Positions 29,470-37,489 of a stretch of DNA of 59,938 bases are shown here, piece after piece. The DNA comes from an uncultured Neomegalonema sp. (GTDB lineage Bacteria > Pseudomonadota > Alphaproteobacteria > Rhodobacterales > Rhodobacteraceae), in NCBI GenBank assembly GCA_937957975.1, contig CALFFK010000041.1, positions 1-59,938 of the forward strand. Reading direction: 5' to 3'. Each line of letters opens with the position of its first letter. The stretch's first letter is position 1. Made by a program: the position numbers and the translations under genes. The notes beneath the pieces are model-generated. The model searched no databases, was not told the DNA's origin, and was given only the letters and a program-made list of their open reading frames with translations.

Positions 29470-29841
29470 TTACTTCGGACGCTTCGCGCCATACTTCGAG
29501 CGGCGCTGCTTACGATCCTTGACACCCTGCGTATCGAGCACGCCGCGAAGGACGTGGTAACGAACGCCGGGAAGGTCTTTCACGCGACCACCACGGATCA
29601 GGACCACCGAGTGCTCCTGAAGGTTATGACCTTCACCAGGAATGTAGCTGATGACCTCGTAGCCATTGGTCAGGCGAACCTTCGCAACGCGACGAAGAGC
29701 CGAGTTCGGCTTCTTCGGGGTCGTCGTGTACACACGGGTGCAAACGCCACGCTTTTGCGGGCATTCTTCGAGATGGACCGACTTGCTGCGCTTGATCTTG
29801 GGTTTGCGCGGCTTGCGGATCAGCTGTTGTATCGTCGGCAT
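29470..29841 (-). CDS. rpsL: 30S ribosomal protein S12
   Basis: S12 controls decoding accuracy. The 123 residues include [20 protein letters not shown] and [17 protein letters not shown]; the lysines of PKKPNS and RVKDLPG that mutate in streptomycin resistance are the sensitive type. It is the first gene of the str operon, about 170 bases downstream of the promoter called at 30020-30048. Confidence 0.98.
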   Translation of the reverse strand: MPTIQQLIRKPRKPKIKRSKSVHLEECPQKRGVCTRVYTTTPKKPNSALRRVAKVRLTNGYEVISYIPGEGHNLQEHSVVLIRGGRVKDLPGVRYHVLRGVLDTQGVKDRKQRRSKYGAKRPK

Positions 29842-30019
29842 TCAGGCAACCCTGTTCAGCGGTGGACGAATCGTCATATTTCGGCGCGACACGAGCATAG
29901 CCCCGGATCAGCGTACCGCCTTTCCGAAGCCGAGACAGAGGATCGAGCCACAAGGGCCGGATCGTGTTTACCCGCATCTGGGATTTCGTACCGGAGACTT
30001 AACACTCCGAAGTTCGCGG

Positions 30020-30048
30020 AACCTACTGATGCACCCTGCCCTCGTCAA
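30020..30048 (-). promoter_or_regulatory. putative housekeeping promoter of the str operon
   Basis: On the minus strand a TTGACG -35 box (plus-strand positions 30043-30048) is followed after 17 bases by TAGGTT (30020-30025). This is a good match to the alphaproteobacterial vegetative consensus. The leader to rpsL is about 170 bases. The rest of the 29842-30133 spacer holds no gene that I can support. Confidence 0.75.
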
Positions 30049-30133
30049 CCCCACTTTAACGGGATTCCAAGGATTCTTTTTCGCAGGCGCAGCATCTTAA
30101 CCAAATTCTCGCAAGCCATTGTTCAATAATGGG

Positions 30134-30160
30134 AAAAACCGCCCCATAGGGACGGTTTTT
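30134..30160. terminator. bidirectional terminator downstream of etfA
   Basis: AAAAACCG and CGGTTTTT form a stem with a loop of about eleven bases, giving a T run on either strand. It lies 24 bases past the etfA stop and just upstream of the str promoter, so it insulates the ribosomal operon from etfBA transcription. Confidence 0.9.
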
Positions 30161-30183
30161 GTTTCGTTTTACAGCGCATTGCC

Positions 30184-31110
30184 TTACAGCGCCGCTTCGA
30201 GCTTCGGCAGAGCGTCGAAGAGATCAGCAACAAGACCGTAATCAGCGACCTGAAAGATAGGCGCTTCCTCGTCCTTGTTGATCGCGACGATGACTTTCGA
30301 ATCCTTCATCCCCGCAAGGTGCTGAATCGCGCCGGAGATGCCGACAGCGATGTAGAGTTCCGGGGCAACGACCTTGCCGGTCTGGCCGACCTGATAGTCA
30401 TTGGGCGCATACCCCGAATCAACCGCTGCACGGGAAGCACCGACGGCAGCGCCGAGCTTGTCAGCGACTTTCTCGATGATCTCGAAGTTTTCCTTCGATC
30501 CCATGCCGCGACCGCCGGAGATGATGCGCTTGGCGGAGGTGAGTTCGGGGCGGTCGCTCTCGACCACCTTGTCCTCGACCCATTCAGAAAGGCCAGGATT
30601 GGCAGCGGCGGCGACATCCTCGACCGAGGCAGAGCCACCCTCCCCCGCCGCATCAAAGCTGGCACCGCGCACGGTGATGACTTTCTTCGCGTCAGAGGAT
30701 TTGACGGTGGCCATGGCGTTACCCGCATAGATGGGGCGCTCGAAGGTATCAGGGCCATGGACGGCAGAGATGTCAGAGATGACCATGGCATCAAGCAGGG
30801 CCGCAACGCGGGGCATGATGTTCTTGCCGTTTGTCGTGGCCGGCGCGACGATATGATCGTAATCACCCGCAAGGCCGACAATCAGGGCGGCAAGCGGCTC
30901 GGCCATGTCATGGCCGTAGGCATCGTCCTTGGCACAAAGCACCTTGGTGACGCCATCAAGTTTGGCGGCCTGTTCAGCCACCCCGCCACAATCGGAACCA
31001 GCGCACAGGATGTGGATGTCGCCACCCATCGCCTGCGCTGCGGTCACAGTCTTCGCAGTAGCGTCGTTAAGCGACGTATTGTCATGTTCGGCGAGAAGAA
31101 GAACAGCCAT
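30184..31110 (-). CDS. etfA: electron transfer flavoprotein alpha subunit
   Basis: With EtfB it carries electrons from acyl-CoA and other dehydrogenases to ETF-ubiquinone oxidoreductase. The 308 residues begin [20 protein letters not shown]. The FAD-binding C-terminal domain has the signature SGGRGMGSKENFEIIEKVAD, GQTGKVVAPELYIAVGISGA and the final IFQVADYGLVADLF. The ATG shares a base with the etfB stop (TGATG), so the subunits are made together. Confidence 0.97.
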   Translation of the reverse strand: MAVLLLAEHDNTSLNDATAKTVTAAQAMGGDIHILCAGSDCGGVAEQAAKLDGVTKVLCAKDDAYGHDMAEPLAALIVGLAGDYDHIVAPATTNGKNIMPRVAALLDAMVISDISAVHGPDTFERPIYAGNAMATVKSSDAKKVITVRGASFDAAGEGGSASVEDVAAAANPGLSEWVEDKVVESDRPELTSAKRIISGGRGMGSKENFEIIEKVADKLGAAVGASRAAVDSGYAPNDYQVGQTGKVVAPELYIAVGISGAIQHLAGMKDSKVIVAINKDEEAPIFQVADYGLVADLFDALPKLEAAL

Positions 31111-31871
31111 CAGAGGACTCCCGCTTCGGTTTTCAGTTTCTCGACCAGTTCCTCGACCGAGCCGACGATAACACCGGCCTTGCGGGCAGGGGGTTCCTCG
31201 ACTTTCTCGATGGTCAGGCGCGGGGAGACATCGACGCCGTAATCAGCGGGCGTTTTGGTCTCCATCGGTTTTTTCTTGGCCTTCATAATATTCGGCAGCG
31301 AGGCATAGCGCGGCTCGTTGAGGCGCAGGTCCACAGTCATCACGCACGGCATGTTGACCGAGATGACCTGAAGACCGCCATCGACTTCGCGGGTGACTTT
31401 TGCCTTGTCGCCTTCGATCTCGACTTTCGACGCGAAGGTGGCCTGTGGCCAGCCCATCAGCGCAGAAAGCATCTGGCCGGTGGCGTTCATGTCGTTGTCG
31501 ATGGCCTGTTTACCGACGAGCACCAGACCGGGCTGCTCCTCATCAATAATGGCTTTCAGGATTTTCGCGACGGCCAGTGGCTCTATGTCATTCTCGACAT
31601 TATCGGTGGCCTCGACCAGAATCGCGCGGTCGGCCCCCATGGCGAGAGCATTGCGGAGCGTTTCCTGCGATTTGGTAACGCCTATGGAGACGACGATAAT
31701 CTCCTCTGCCTGACCGGCTTCCTTGAGACGGATCGCTTGTTCAACGGCGATTTCGTCGAAGGGGTTCATCGACATCTTGACGTTCGCCAGATCGACGCCG
31801 GACTGGTCCGCCTTGACGCGTACCTTAACGTTATAGTCGATCACCCGCTTCACGGGCACGAGTACCTTCAT
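31110..31871 (-). CDS. etfB: electron transfer flavoprotein beta subunit
   Basis: The AMP-binding partner of EtfA. The start [19 protein letters not shown] is chosen over an 18-codon upstream extension because homologues begin exactly here. Length is 253 residues. The central region [20 protein letters not shown] and the partner-docking loop [19 protein letters not shown] are characteristic. The 260-base gap upstream is shared with the divergent DUF2799 gene. Confidence 0.97.
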   Translation of the reverse strand: MKVLVPVKRVIDYNVKVRVKADQSGVDLANVKMSMNPFDEIAVEQAIRLKEAGQAEEIIVVSIGVTKSQETLRNALAMGADRAILVEATDNVENDIEPLAVAKILKAIIDEEQPGLVLVGKQAIDNDMNATGQMLSALMGWPQATFASKVEIEGDKAKVTREVDGGLQVISVNMPCVMTVDLRLNEPRYASLPNIMKAKKKPMETKTPADYGVDVSPRLTIEKVEEPPARKAGVIVGSVEELVEKLKTEAGVL

Positions 31872-32131
31872 CGCATACCTCCAAAGCCCGCGCACGCGGG
31901 TTCGCTTGATTACGGGATGTCGCATACCGCCCTACGCCGCCGGATGCCAGAGGCAAAAGCGACGCGGCCTGTCGCGGGAGCGTCATGGATGAATGGTTAC
32001 GTGGCGTCATCATCCGTCACACAGAACACCGGAAGACGACAAAAGAGAGTGAAGCCTGAAGTGGCAAGCGGAGTTTTTTAACTTTCCTACGGCATTCTGT
32101 ACGGGATTTGCGCCACCGGAGATCTGCCACC

Positions 32132-32542
32132 ATGCGTTTTATTTCCTTTCTGTTGCTCGTCATCCTCGCGGGATGTTCACAGCCCGCTGCCCAAATTGAT
32201 CTCAGGACAGCCGCGCCGACCGCACGGGCGGGATCACAGGGCGATCCGGTGGCACTGGAGCGATGCCGGAATGCCAATTGGCGAGCAACAGGGTACAGGC
32301 ATGGGCTGTCAGGGTTCCCGCTATCCGCGCTGAAAGATGTGAGCGATGCCTGCGATGCGACAGGCGCGAAGGTGGATCGGCTGGCCTATTCGACAGGGCG
32401 TCTGGAAGGGCTGACCCTGTTCTGCTCAACGGAAAACGGCTATCGCCGTGCCCTCGCAGGGCATCCGGTGGATAATATCTGTCCACCAAGCCTGAAAGAA
32501 GCCTACGAAGCAGGCCACGCGCGGGGCGCACAGGAAATCTAG
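32132..32542 (+). CDS. DUF2799 family lipoprotein
   Basis: A small (136 residues) secreted lipoprotein of unknown function. The signal peptide MRFISFLLLVILAGCSQ ends in the lipobox LAGC, so Cys is expected to be lipidated. The mature part has the DUF2799 pattern: W-x4-GYRHGLSG, an ACDATGAKVDRLAYSTGR block, GLTLFCSTENGYRRALAG and YEAGHARG, with repeated Gly/Arg/Glu stretches and conserved cysteines. It is monocistronic, divergent from etfB, and converges on matB across a palindromic repeat. Confidence 0.82.
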   Translation: MRFISFLLLVILAGCSQPAAQIDLRTAAPTARAGSQGDPVALERCRNANWRATGYRHGLSGFPLSALKDVSDACDATGAKVDRLAYSTGRLEGLTLFCSTENGYRRALAGHPVDNICPPSLKEAYEAGHARGAQEI

Positions 32543-32543
32543 A

Positions 32544-32629
32544 GTAATCAGCGATCAAGATGGGTCAGGAATTGCGCCAGGAGCCGCGCATTTCCTGACA
32601 CTCTTTGGCCTAATCTGATCGCCGATTAC
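32544..32629. repeat. palindromic repeat family C, copy 1
   Basis: A 14-bp outer stem with one mismatch (GTAATCAGCGATCA / TGATCGCCGATTAC) encloses an inner inverted repeat GTCAGGAA / TTCCTGAC. The 45-nt core at 32565-32609 matches copy 2 (49320-49364) at 39 of 45 and copy 3 (54047-54091) at 34 of 45. It fills the gap between two convergent genes. Confidence 0.85.
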
Positions 32630-32630
32630 C

Positions 32631-34160
32631 CTAACCGTTCAGGATGGTCGCGTAGGTCTCGCGCAAGGTATTCTTCTGGACCTTGCCCATGGTGTTGCGG
32701 GGCAGCGCGTCCAAGACAACGATGGCCTTGGGCTGCTTGAATTTGGCGAGTTGACCGGAAAGCGCATCACGGATGGTGGCGGGGTCCGGGCTTGCGCCGG
32801 GTTTGGCGACCACGGCGGCAACGACACCTTCACCGAAATCAGGATGCGGAACACCGAAGACAGCAGACTCGATCACGCCGGGCAGGTCATCAATCAACCC
32901 TTCGATTTCCTTTGGGTAGATATTGTAGCCCCCCGAAATGATGAGGTCTTTGGAACGGCCTACGATGGTGACGTAGCCGTCCTGACTGATCGTACCCAGA
33001 TCACCTGTGATGAAGAAGCCGTCGGCGCGAAACTCTTCCGCCGTCTTCTCAGGCATCTGCCAGTAACCCCTGAAGACATTCGGGCCGCGCACTTCGATAC
33101 CACCGATTTCACCCGCTGCGAGGGGGACAGCCGTTTCAGGGTCTGTCACGCGCACCTCTATGCCGGGAAGGGGAAAGCCGACAGTGCCGGGGCGGCGCTC
33201 TCCTTCATAGGGGTTCGACGTGTTCATCGCCGTCTCGGTCATGCCATAGCGTTCGAGGATATTATGGCCCGTCGCAGCGGTCCATTCACGGTGGGTTTCG
33301 GCCAGAAGCGGGGCAGAGCCAGAAACGAAAAGGCGCATGGTCGCGCTTGCATCCCTCAGCCCCCCCTGGGCGAGAAGACGGGTGTAGAAGGTGGGAACAC
33401 CCATCATCGCCGTGGCGCGGGGCATCAATGACAGAACCGTTTCAGGATCAAATTTCGGCAGGAAGATCATCGCGCAGCCCGCGTTCAGCGATACATTGAC
33501 TGCAACGAAAAGACCGTGGGCGTGAAAGATCGGTAAGGCGTGGATCAGGGTATCTTCACGCGCAAAGCGCCAATACTCGCGCAGGGTTTCAGCATTGGAG
33601 GCAAGGTTGGCATGGGTCAGCATCGCGCCTTTTGAGCGACCCGTTGTACCGGAAGTATAAAGAATACAGGCAAGGTCGTCGGCATCGCGGGGGATGGCGT
33701 CAAAACCATCAGGCGCATTTGCCACGGCATCCGCCAGCGTGCCGCTGCCATCGGCGGCAACGGTGAGAACTGCACCTCTGGCCAGTTCCCGGATTGTGGC
33801 CTCCCCTGCCGGATCGCAAATAACAAGGGCGGGTTCGGCATCGGTGATAAAATGTTCAAGCTCACGCGCTGTGTAGGCCGTGTTCAGCGGCACGAAGATC
33901 GCGCCCGCCAGTATCGCGCCAAGGTAGACCGCGAGGACTTCCACCGATTTTTCCGCCTGCACCATCACCCGGTCGCCGGGCTGGGCGCCCTGCGCCACCA
34001 AGGCGTTGGCATATCGCTCGGCCATGGCGAACAGATCACCAAAGCCCAGCGTCGCGCCCCGGTCATGCAGATCAAGGCACAGGGCATTATCGCGCCCGAT
34101 GGACCCTGCGCGCAGGGTATGGGCCAGATGATTGGCGGCGTAATCAGATCCTGTATTCAT
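32631..34160 (-). CDS. malonyl-CoA synthetase-like acyl-CoA ligase (MatB family)
   Basis: An ANL-superfamily adenylating enzyme of 509 residues, most like MatB, which makes malonyl-CoA from malonate, ATP and CoA. Motifs in order: LYTSGTTGRSKGAMLTH (phosphate loop), SGSAPLLAETH, YGMTETAMNTSNPYEG, TGDLGTISQDGYVTIVGRSK, SGGYNIYPKEIE and the catalytic lysine in PRNTMGKVQKNTLRE. The start MNTGSDYAANHLAHTLRAG is preferred over an upstream extension. The SGSAPL and TSNPYEGERRPGTVG segments favour MatB over long-chain ligases, but substrate choice is inferred. It lies 47 bases after the LOV gene on the same strand. Confidence 0.85.
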   Translation of the reverse strand: MNTGSDYAANHLAHTLRAGSIGRDNALCLDLHDRGATLGFGDLFAMAERYANALVAQGAQPGDRVMVQAEKSVEVLAVYLGAILAGAIFVPLNTAYTARELEHFITDAEPALVICDPAGEATIRELARGAVLTVAADGSGTLADAVANAPDGFDAIPRDADDLACILYTSGTTGRSKGAMLTHANLASNAETLREYWRFAREDTLIHALPIFHAHGLFVAVNVSLNAGCAMIFLPKFDPETVLSLMPRATAMMGVPTFYTRLLAQGGLRDASATMRLFVSGSAPLLAETHREWTAATGHNILERYGMTETAMNTSNPYEGERRPGTVGFPLPGIEVRVTDPETAVPLAAGEIGGIEVRGPNVFRGYWQMPEKTAEEFRADGFFITGDLGTISQDGYVTIVGRSKDLIISGGYNIYPKEIEGLIDDLPGVIESAVFGVPHPDFGEGVVAAVVAKPGASPDPATIRDALSGQLAKFKQPKAIVVLDALPRNTMGKVQKNTLRETYATILNG

Positions 34161-34207
34161 GGCGGTTTGATAAACCGGGCCAGGAGGCAGCGACAACCCC
34201 AATCAGG

Positions 34208-34747
34208 CTATCTGCCAGTGCCATGGGCCTCCATGCCCGGTTCGGTGCGGTATCCGCTATGGAAGCCACCCTTGCTGTAGCGTTGCAGTGAAACCCGGCA
34301 ACCGGACAGGGGGAGGATCACCCGGTAGAGCGCGTCATCAGACTGCGCCTCTCTGGTGCAAAATGTCTGATAACCAAGATAGCGCACCATTTTGCCACTG
34401 TCATCGAAGCACGGGGAAAGATACAGTGAGTTAAGCACCTCATCACCGCGTTTCGTATAGTTCAGTATTTCGAGGCTGACCTGACGCCGCTCCGCAATTG
34501 CATCGCGAATTTCTTCAATATCGCGTTTGTCGGTGTTCCAACCCTGTAGAAAACGGCAATTCTGCCCAATAACCTCGTCAGGACGATACCCGGTCACACG
34601 ATAAAATTCGTTCGTTGCGAAAATTACCGGGGAAGATTTCTGTTCCATATCGCAAATTATAGCACACGAAGGAGAGGCATCGCTTGCGAGGTTTTTTAAT
34701 TCTGTTGCCAGTGAAAACCCATCATAGGAATAAAGATCGGTTTTCAT
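34208..34747 (-). CDS. short LOV-domain blue-light photoreceptor
   Basis: A 179-residue protein that is mostly one PAS/LOV domain (about residues 25-132) with short flanks and no output domain. The flavin-adduct motif is GQNCRFLQG with the reactive cysteine at 64. Other FMN contacts are Asn96 in LNYTKRG, Asn106 in NSLYLSP and Gln127 in YLGYQTF. Such short LOV proteins dimerise and may signal through a partner. The ATG at 34747 has GGAG seven bases upstream; GTG four codons earlier is possible. It precedes matB and may be co-transcribed with it. The last 45 residues (SLQRYSKGGFHSGYRTEPG) are unlike known effectors. Confidence 0.88.
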   Translation of the reverse strand: MKTDLYSYDGFSLATELKNLASDASPSCAIICDMEQKSSPVIFATNEFYRVTGYRPDEVIGQNCRFLQGWNTDKRDIEEIRDAIAERRQVSLEILNYTKRGDEVLNSLYLSPCFDDSGKMVRYLGYQTFCTREAQSDDALYRVILPLSGCRVSLQRYSKGGFHSGYRTEPGMEAHGTGR

Positions 34748-34938
34748 GGCGAGCTCCACTTATCTGATAAGATTTACAGGTAATGAATCTCAATGGCTTT
34801 GATTAACATAAAGTATACATGATCTTTACTAAATCAATTTAATGAACTGAACTCCATAACAATCCGGCAATGTCCCGGCTCTGATTTCCACCGTCATACC
34901 GTTGCGGGGTGACTGAAGCCGGGAAAGCAAGGCAGCGT

Positions 34939-34977
34939 GCATCATCGCGCCCGATGGACCCTGAACGCAGTGTGTGG
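34939..34977 (-). pseudogene. possible matB 5'-end fragment
   Basis: Thirty-four of 39 bases match the start of the nearby matB gene, including 20 identical bases (34944-34963 against 34089-34108). Read on the minus strand it gives HTLRSGSIGRDDA against MatB HTLRAGSIGRDNA. No similarity is evident beyond it, so it looks like a short duplicated remnant; chance or another constraint cannot be excluded. Confidence 0.45.
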
Positions 34978-35275
34978 ATTGGAGCAATCGGCCCGCGAAG
35001 CTGGAACAAGGACTATCGCAGTCTGCAACACGAACTGAATTGATAATTATATATCGCACGAATTAAGCGTGCGAAGCCCGCTTCGTGATCCATCGTGAAC
35101 AGGATTTCTCGCAGGCTTCATGTATGTCAGCGCCTGTCGGCAGGGCAAACGTGGCTCTACCGCCAAACGACTGCTATAAAACAACTTTTCCACCGAAACT
35201 CACGCACAATACGTCACGCAACTGTGTGGGGTTGCGGGTGTGTTTTCTTCATTGAAAGACGAGATCATCGACTAC

Positions 35276-35379
35276 AGCAATTTGCGCAAATGTTGAGGCA
35301 GGTTTCGTTGTCTCTCGCCTTACGACTCGAACGCGAAGACCTGCCACTCGGTTCAACCCTTGCGCAATTTTCTTTAACG
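35276..35379. repeat. 104-bp palindromic repeat, copy A
   Basis: Identical at 92 of 104 positions, without gaps, to 44115-44218. It is an imperfect palindrome: TTGCGCAA near both ends (35282-35289, 35360-35367), GTTG/CAAC, and GGCAGGT (35297-35303) pairing with ACCTGCC (35339-35345). It ends about 30 bases before the yeiH-like start codon. Confidence 0.85.
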
Positions 35380-35408
35380 ATTACTCCTGACGAAGTGGAC
35401 GCTTTCCC

Positions 35409-36428
35409 ATGACTGTCGCCACCCATCATACGCCCACTGCTTCACCTCTGATGGTGATTATTCGCGGGCATCTTCCCCTGTTTTTCGGGGTTGCCGTCTG
35501 CATGGATGTGGCATTCTTTGCGCAAGCTATCGGGCCGGAAACGGGCGTACCCGTAATGCTGCTCGCGCTTTGCACCGGCATGGCGCTGGGGCATCTGATC
35601 CCGTGGTTATTCGCGACCGATGCGGGTGTGGCCTATAGCGCAAAAACCCTGTTACGGCTGGGCATCGTGTGTCTGGGCGCCCGTATTTCAGTGGCGGATA
35701 TTGTCGATATTGGCGTCATGCCTTTCATAACGGTCATCGTGGCGCTGCCCTGTACAATCCTGTTCGGTGTCATGCTGTCTCGCATGATGAAGCGTGATCT
35801 GTCTTTCGGGGTGTTGACGGGCGGTGCAGTGGCCATTTGCGGCGCATCGGCGGCGCTGGCCCTCTCAAGCGTTCTACCGCGTGCAAAGAACGGTGAAGAC
35901 AGGCTGCCGGGGGTTATCGCCGTGGTGACGATCCTGTCTTCGATGACGATGATTGGATACCCGGTGTTGTTACGCTGGCTGGGCCTGCCGGATGCAGAGA
36001 TCGGGATCGTACTGGGCGCAAGCATCCATGATGTCGGGCAAGCGGTCGCATCAGGGTATTCAGTATCACCCGAAGCCGGAGCGACGGCAACAGTGGTCAA
36101 GCTGTCGCGGGTTATGCTGTTGCCTGTTGTGATCGTTGTGCTTGCCGTGTTGCTGCGTGGTCAGGGTCAGGCACAGGGGGGGGCGACGGTCCCTTCCTTT
36201 ATCCTCGGATTTCTGGCTCTGGCGGCAGCGAACAGCCTTGGCCTGATCCCCGAAGCAGTGACCTCGGTTCTGACCATGGCGTCAACGGGCCTGCTGGTCA
36301 CGGCCATTGCCGGGATCGGAATGCGCACGCGCATGGACGCAGTTCTGGGACTTGGCTGGCGACTTCCGGCCATTCTGACGCTGGAAACCGTGTTTCTGGG
36401 GGCTGTGGCAATCGCGTTCTGGATTTGA
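35409..36428 (+). CDS. YeiH/UPF0324-type membrane transporter (putative sulfate exporter family)
   Basis: A 339-residue inner-membrane protein with about ten hydrophobic helices. Family hallmarks are LLRLGIVCLGARISVADI, GVLTGGAVAICGASAALAL and GASIHDVGQAVASGYSVS. The family is widespread and is usually annotated as a putative sulfate exporter; no substrate can be read from the sequence. The first ATG follows the palindromic repeat by about 30 bases. It converges on the aminotransferase gene with only 21 bases between stops. Confidence 0.88.
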   Translation: MTVATHHTPTASPLMVIIRGHLPLFFGVAVCMDVAFFAQAIGPETGVPVMLLALCTGMALGHLIPWLFATDAGVAYSAKTLLRLGIVCLGARISVADIVDIGVMPFITVIVALPCTILFGVMLSRMMKRDLSFGVLTGGAVAICGASAALALSSVLPRAKNGEDRLPGVIAVVTILSSMTMIGYPVLLRWLGLPDAEIGIVLGASIHDVGQAVASGYSVSPEAGATATVVKLSRVMLLPVVIVVLAVLLRGQGQAQGGATVPSFILGFLALAAANSLGLIPEAVTSVLTMASTGLLVTAIAGIGMRTRMDAVLGLGWRLPAILTLETVFLGAVAIAFWI

Positions 36429-36449
36429 GGGAACGCTGCTCAAGGGCAG

Positions 36450-37376
36450 TTATGCGGTCGTGTCGGCCTGCACCAAAGCCTTGTACAACTCTCGCAAACG
36501 CAGGGTGAGCGGGCCGGGGAAAACGTCACCCATCCTGCGACCATCAATTTCGGCCACCGGGGTCACGCCACCAAAGCTGCCCGTCATAAAGGCTTCATCG
36601 GCCCCGTAGGTATCAACGAGCGAGTAATTCCGCTCAAAGGTAGGGATGCCATTCGCATGGCAGAGCGCGACGATGTTCGCGCGGGTGACGCCGTTCATGC
36701 AGTAATCGCCGGTGCTGGTCCAGACCGCGCCCTTGCGAACGATGAAGAAGTTGCAGGAATTGGTGGTATTCACAAAGCCATGGGGATCAAGCATCAACCC
36801 CTCATCCGCGCCCGCCTTTTCGGCCTGAACAGCGGCAAGAACGCAATTGAGTTTGGAATGGGAATTGAGCTTGGCGTCCTGCGCCATCGGCATTCCACGT
36901 ATCTGCGGCACGGTGGCAAGGCGCACACCCCGGTCGGCCAGCGCGGCCACTGGGGTCGAATGTTCCATGATAATAACCATGGTGGGGCCAAAGCGTGAGA
37001 GATTGGGGTGCTGGAAAGGCTTGGCCTTTCGCCCGCGCGTAACCATCAGGCGGGCATGGGCGTTTTCGGTCATGCCATTGGCGTGGCGCGTCTGCTCCAG
37101 CGCATCAAGCACACCTGCGCGGTCCATGCCGATGTCGAGATCAATGGATTTTGCAGCCTCGAACAAGCGGTCGAGATGGGCATCAAGGAAAGCCCAGCGC
37201 CCATTATAGAGGCGCAACCCCTCCCACACGCCATCACCGAGCATGAAGCCGCTGTCAAAGACCGAAACCTTTGCTGCATCACGGTGGACCAGATTGCCAT
37301 CCACATAAATCTGCACATCCGCGTTGCGGGGATCTTCGTCAGAGGCGTGGGTGATGCCGGTGGATTGGTCGGTCAT
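36450..37376 (-). CDS. class-IV PLP-dependent aminotransferase (branched-chain or D-amino-acid type)
   Basis: A fold-type IV transaminase of 308 residues, probably cytosolic. The N-terminal part has VSVFDSGFMLGDGVWEGLRL, typical of the class. The PLP lysine should be the one in KLNSHSKLNCVLA. Cofactor phosphate contacts appear in GFVNTTNSCNFF and NGVTRANIV, and the final lobe has DEAFMTGSFGGVTPVAEIDG. The sequence does not decide between IlvE-type, D-alanine-type and amine transaminases, so no gene name is given. It is 66 bases upstream-facing from the pyk terminator and likely monocistronic. Confidence 0.85.
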   Translation of the reverse strand: MTDQSTGITHASDEDPRNADVQIYVDGNLVHRDAAKVSVFDSGFMLGDGVWEGLRLYNGRWAFLDAHLDRLFEAAKSIDLDIGMDRAGVLDALEQTRHANGMTENAHARLMVTRGRKAKPFQHPNLSRFGPTMVIIMEHSTPVAALADRGVRLATVPQIRGMPMAQDAKLNSHSKLNCVLAAVQAEKAGADEGLMLDPHGFVNTTNSCNFFIVRKGAVWTSTGDYCMNGVTRANIVALCHANGIPTFERNYSLVDTYGADEAFMTGSFGGVTPVAEIDGRRMGDVFPGPLTLRLRELYKALVQADTTA

Positions 37377-37459
37377 GGGTAGGGTCTTTCGTTCAAGTCG
37401 CGAAATGACAAGGGCACCACGGTTTTAAACAACCCCGAACGCGACTACACGTCACAGTT

Positions 37460-37488
37460 AAAAAAGGGGCAGCGGCAAGTCCTGCTGC
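37460..37488 (-). terminator. putative terminator after pyk
   Basis: On the minus strand GCAGC and GCTGC form a short stem after the pyk stop, followed by CCCC and six T. The stem is only five pairs, so strength is uncertain. Confidence 0.6.
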
Positions 37489-37489
37489 G

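Larger units (their letters stand above)
34748..35408. other. long intergenic region between LOV gene and yeiH-like gene
   Basis: About 660 bases without a convincing gene. The first 90 bases upstream of the LOV gene are AT-rich and should hold its promoter. It also contains a fragment resembling the 5' end of matB (34939-34977) and one copy of the 104-bp palindromic repeat (35276-35379). Short open frames on both strands have no family resemblance. Confidence 0.6.

Noticed and set aside
29842-30183. tRNA gene between etfA and rpsL, where some genomes carry one
   Set aside because: No cloverleaf or T-loop sequence could be found on either strand.
35095-35412. Plus-strand frame of 105 codons before the yeiH-like gene
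   Set aside because: It runs through the 104-bp palindromic repeat and has no ribosome-binding site or family resemblance.
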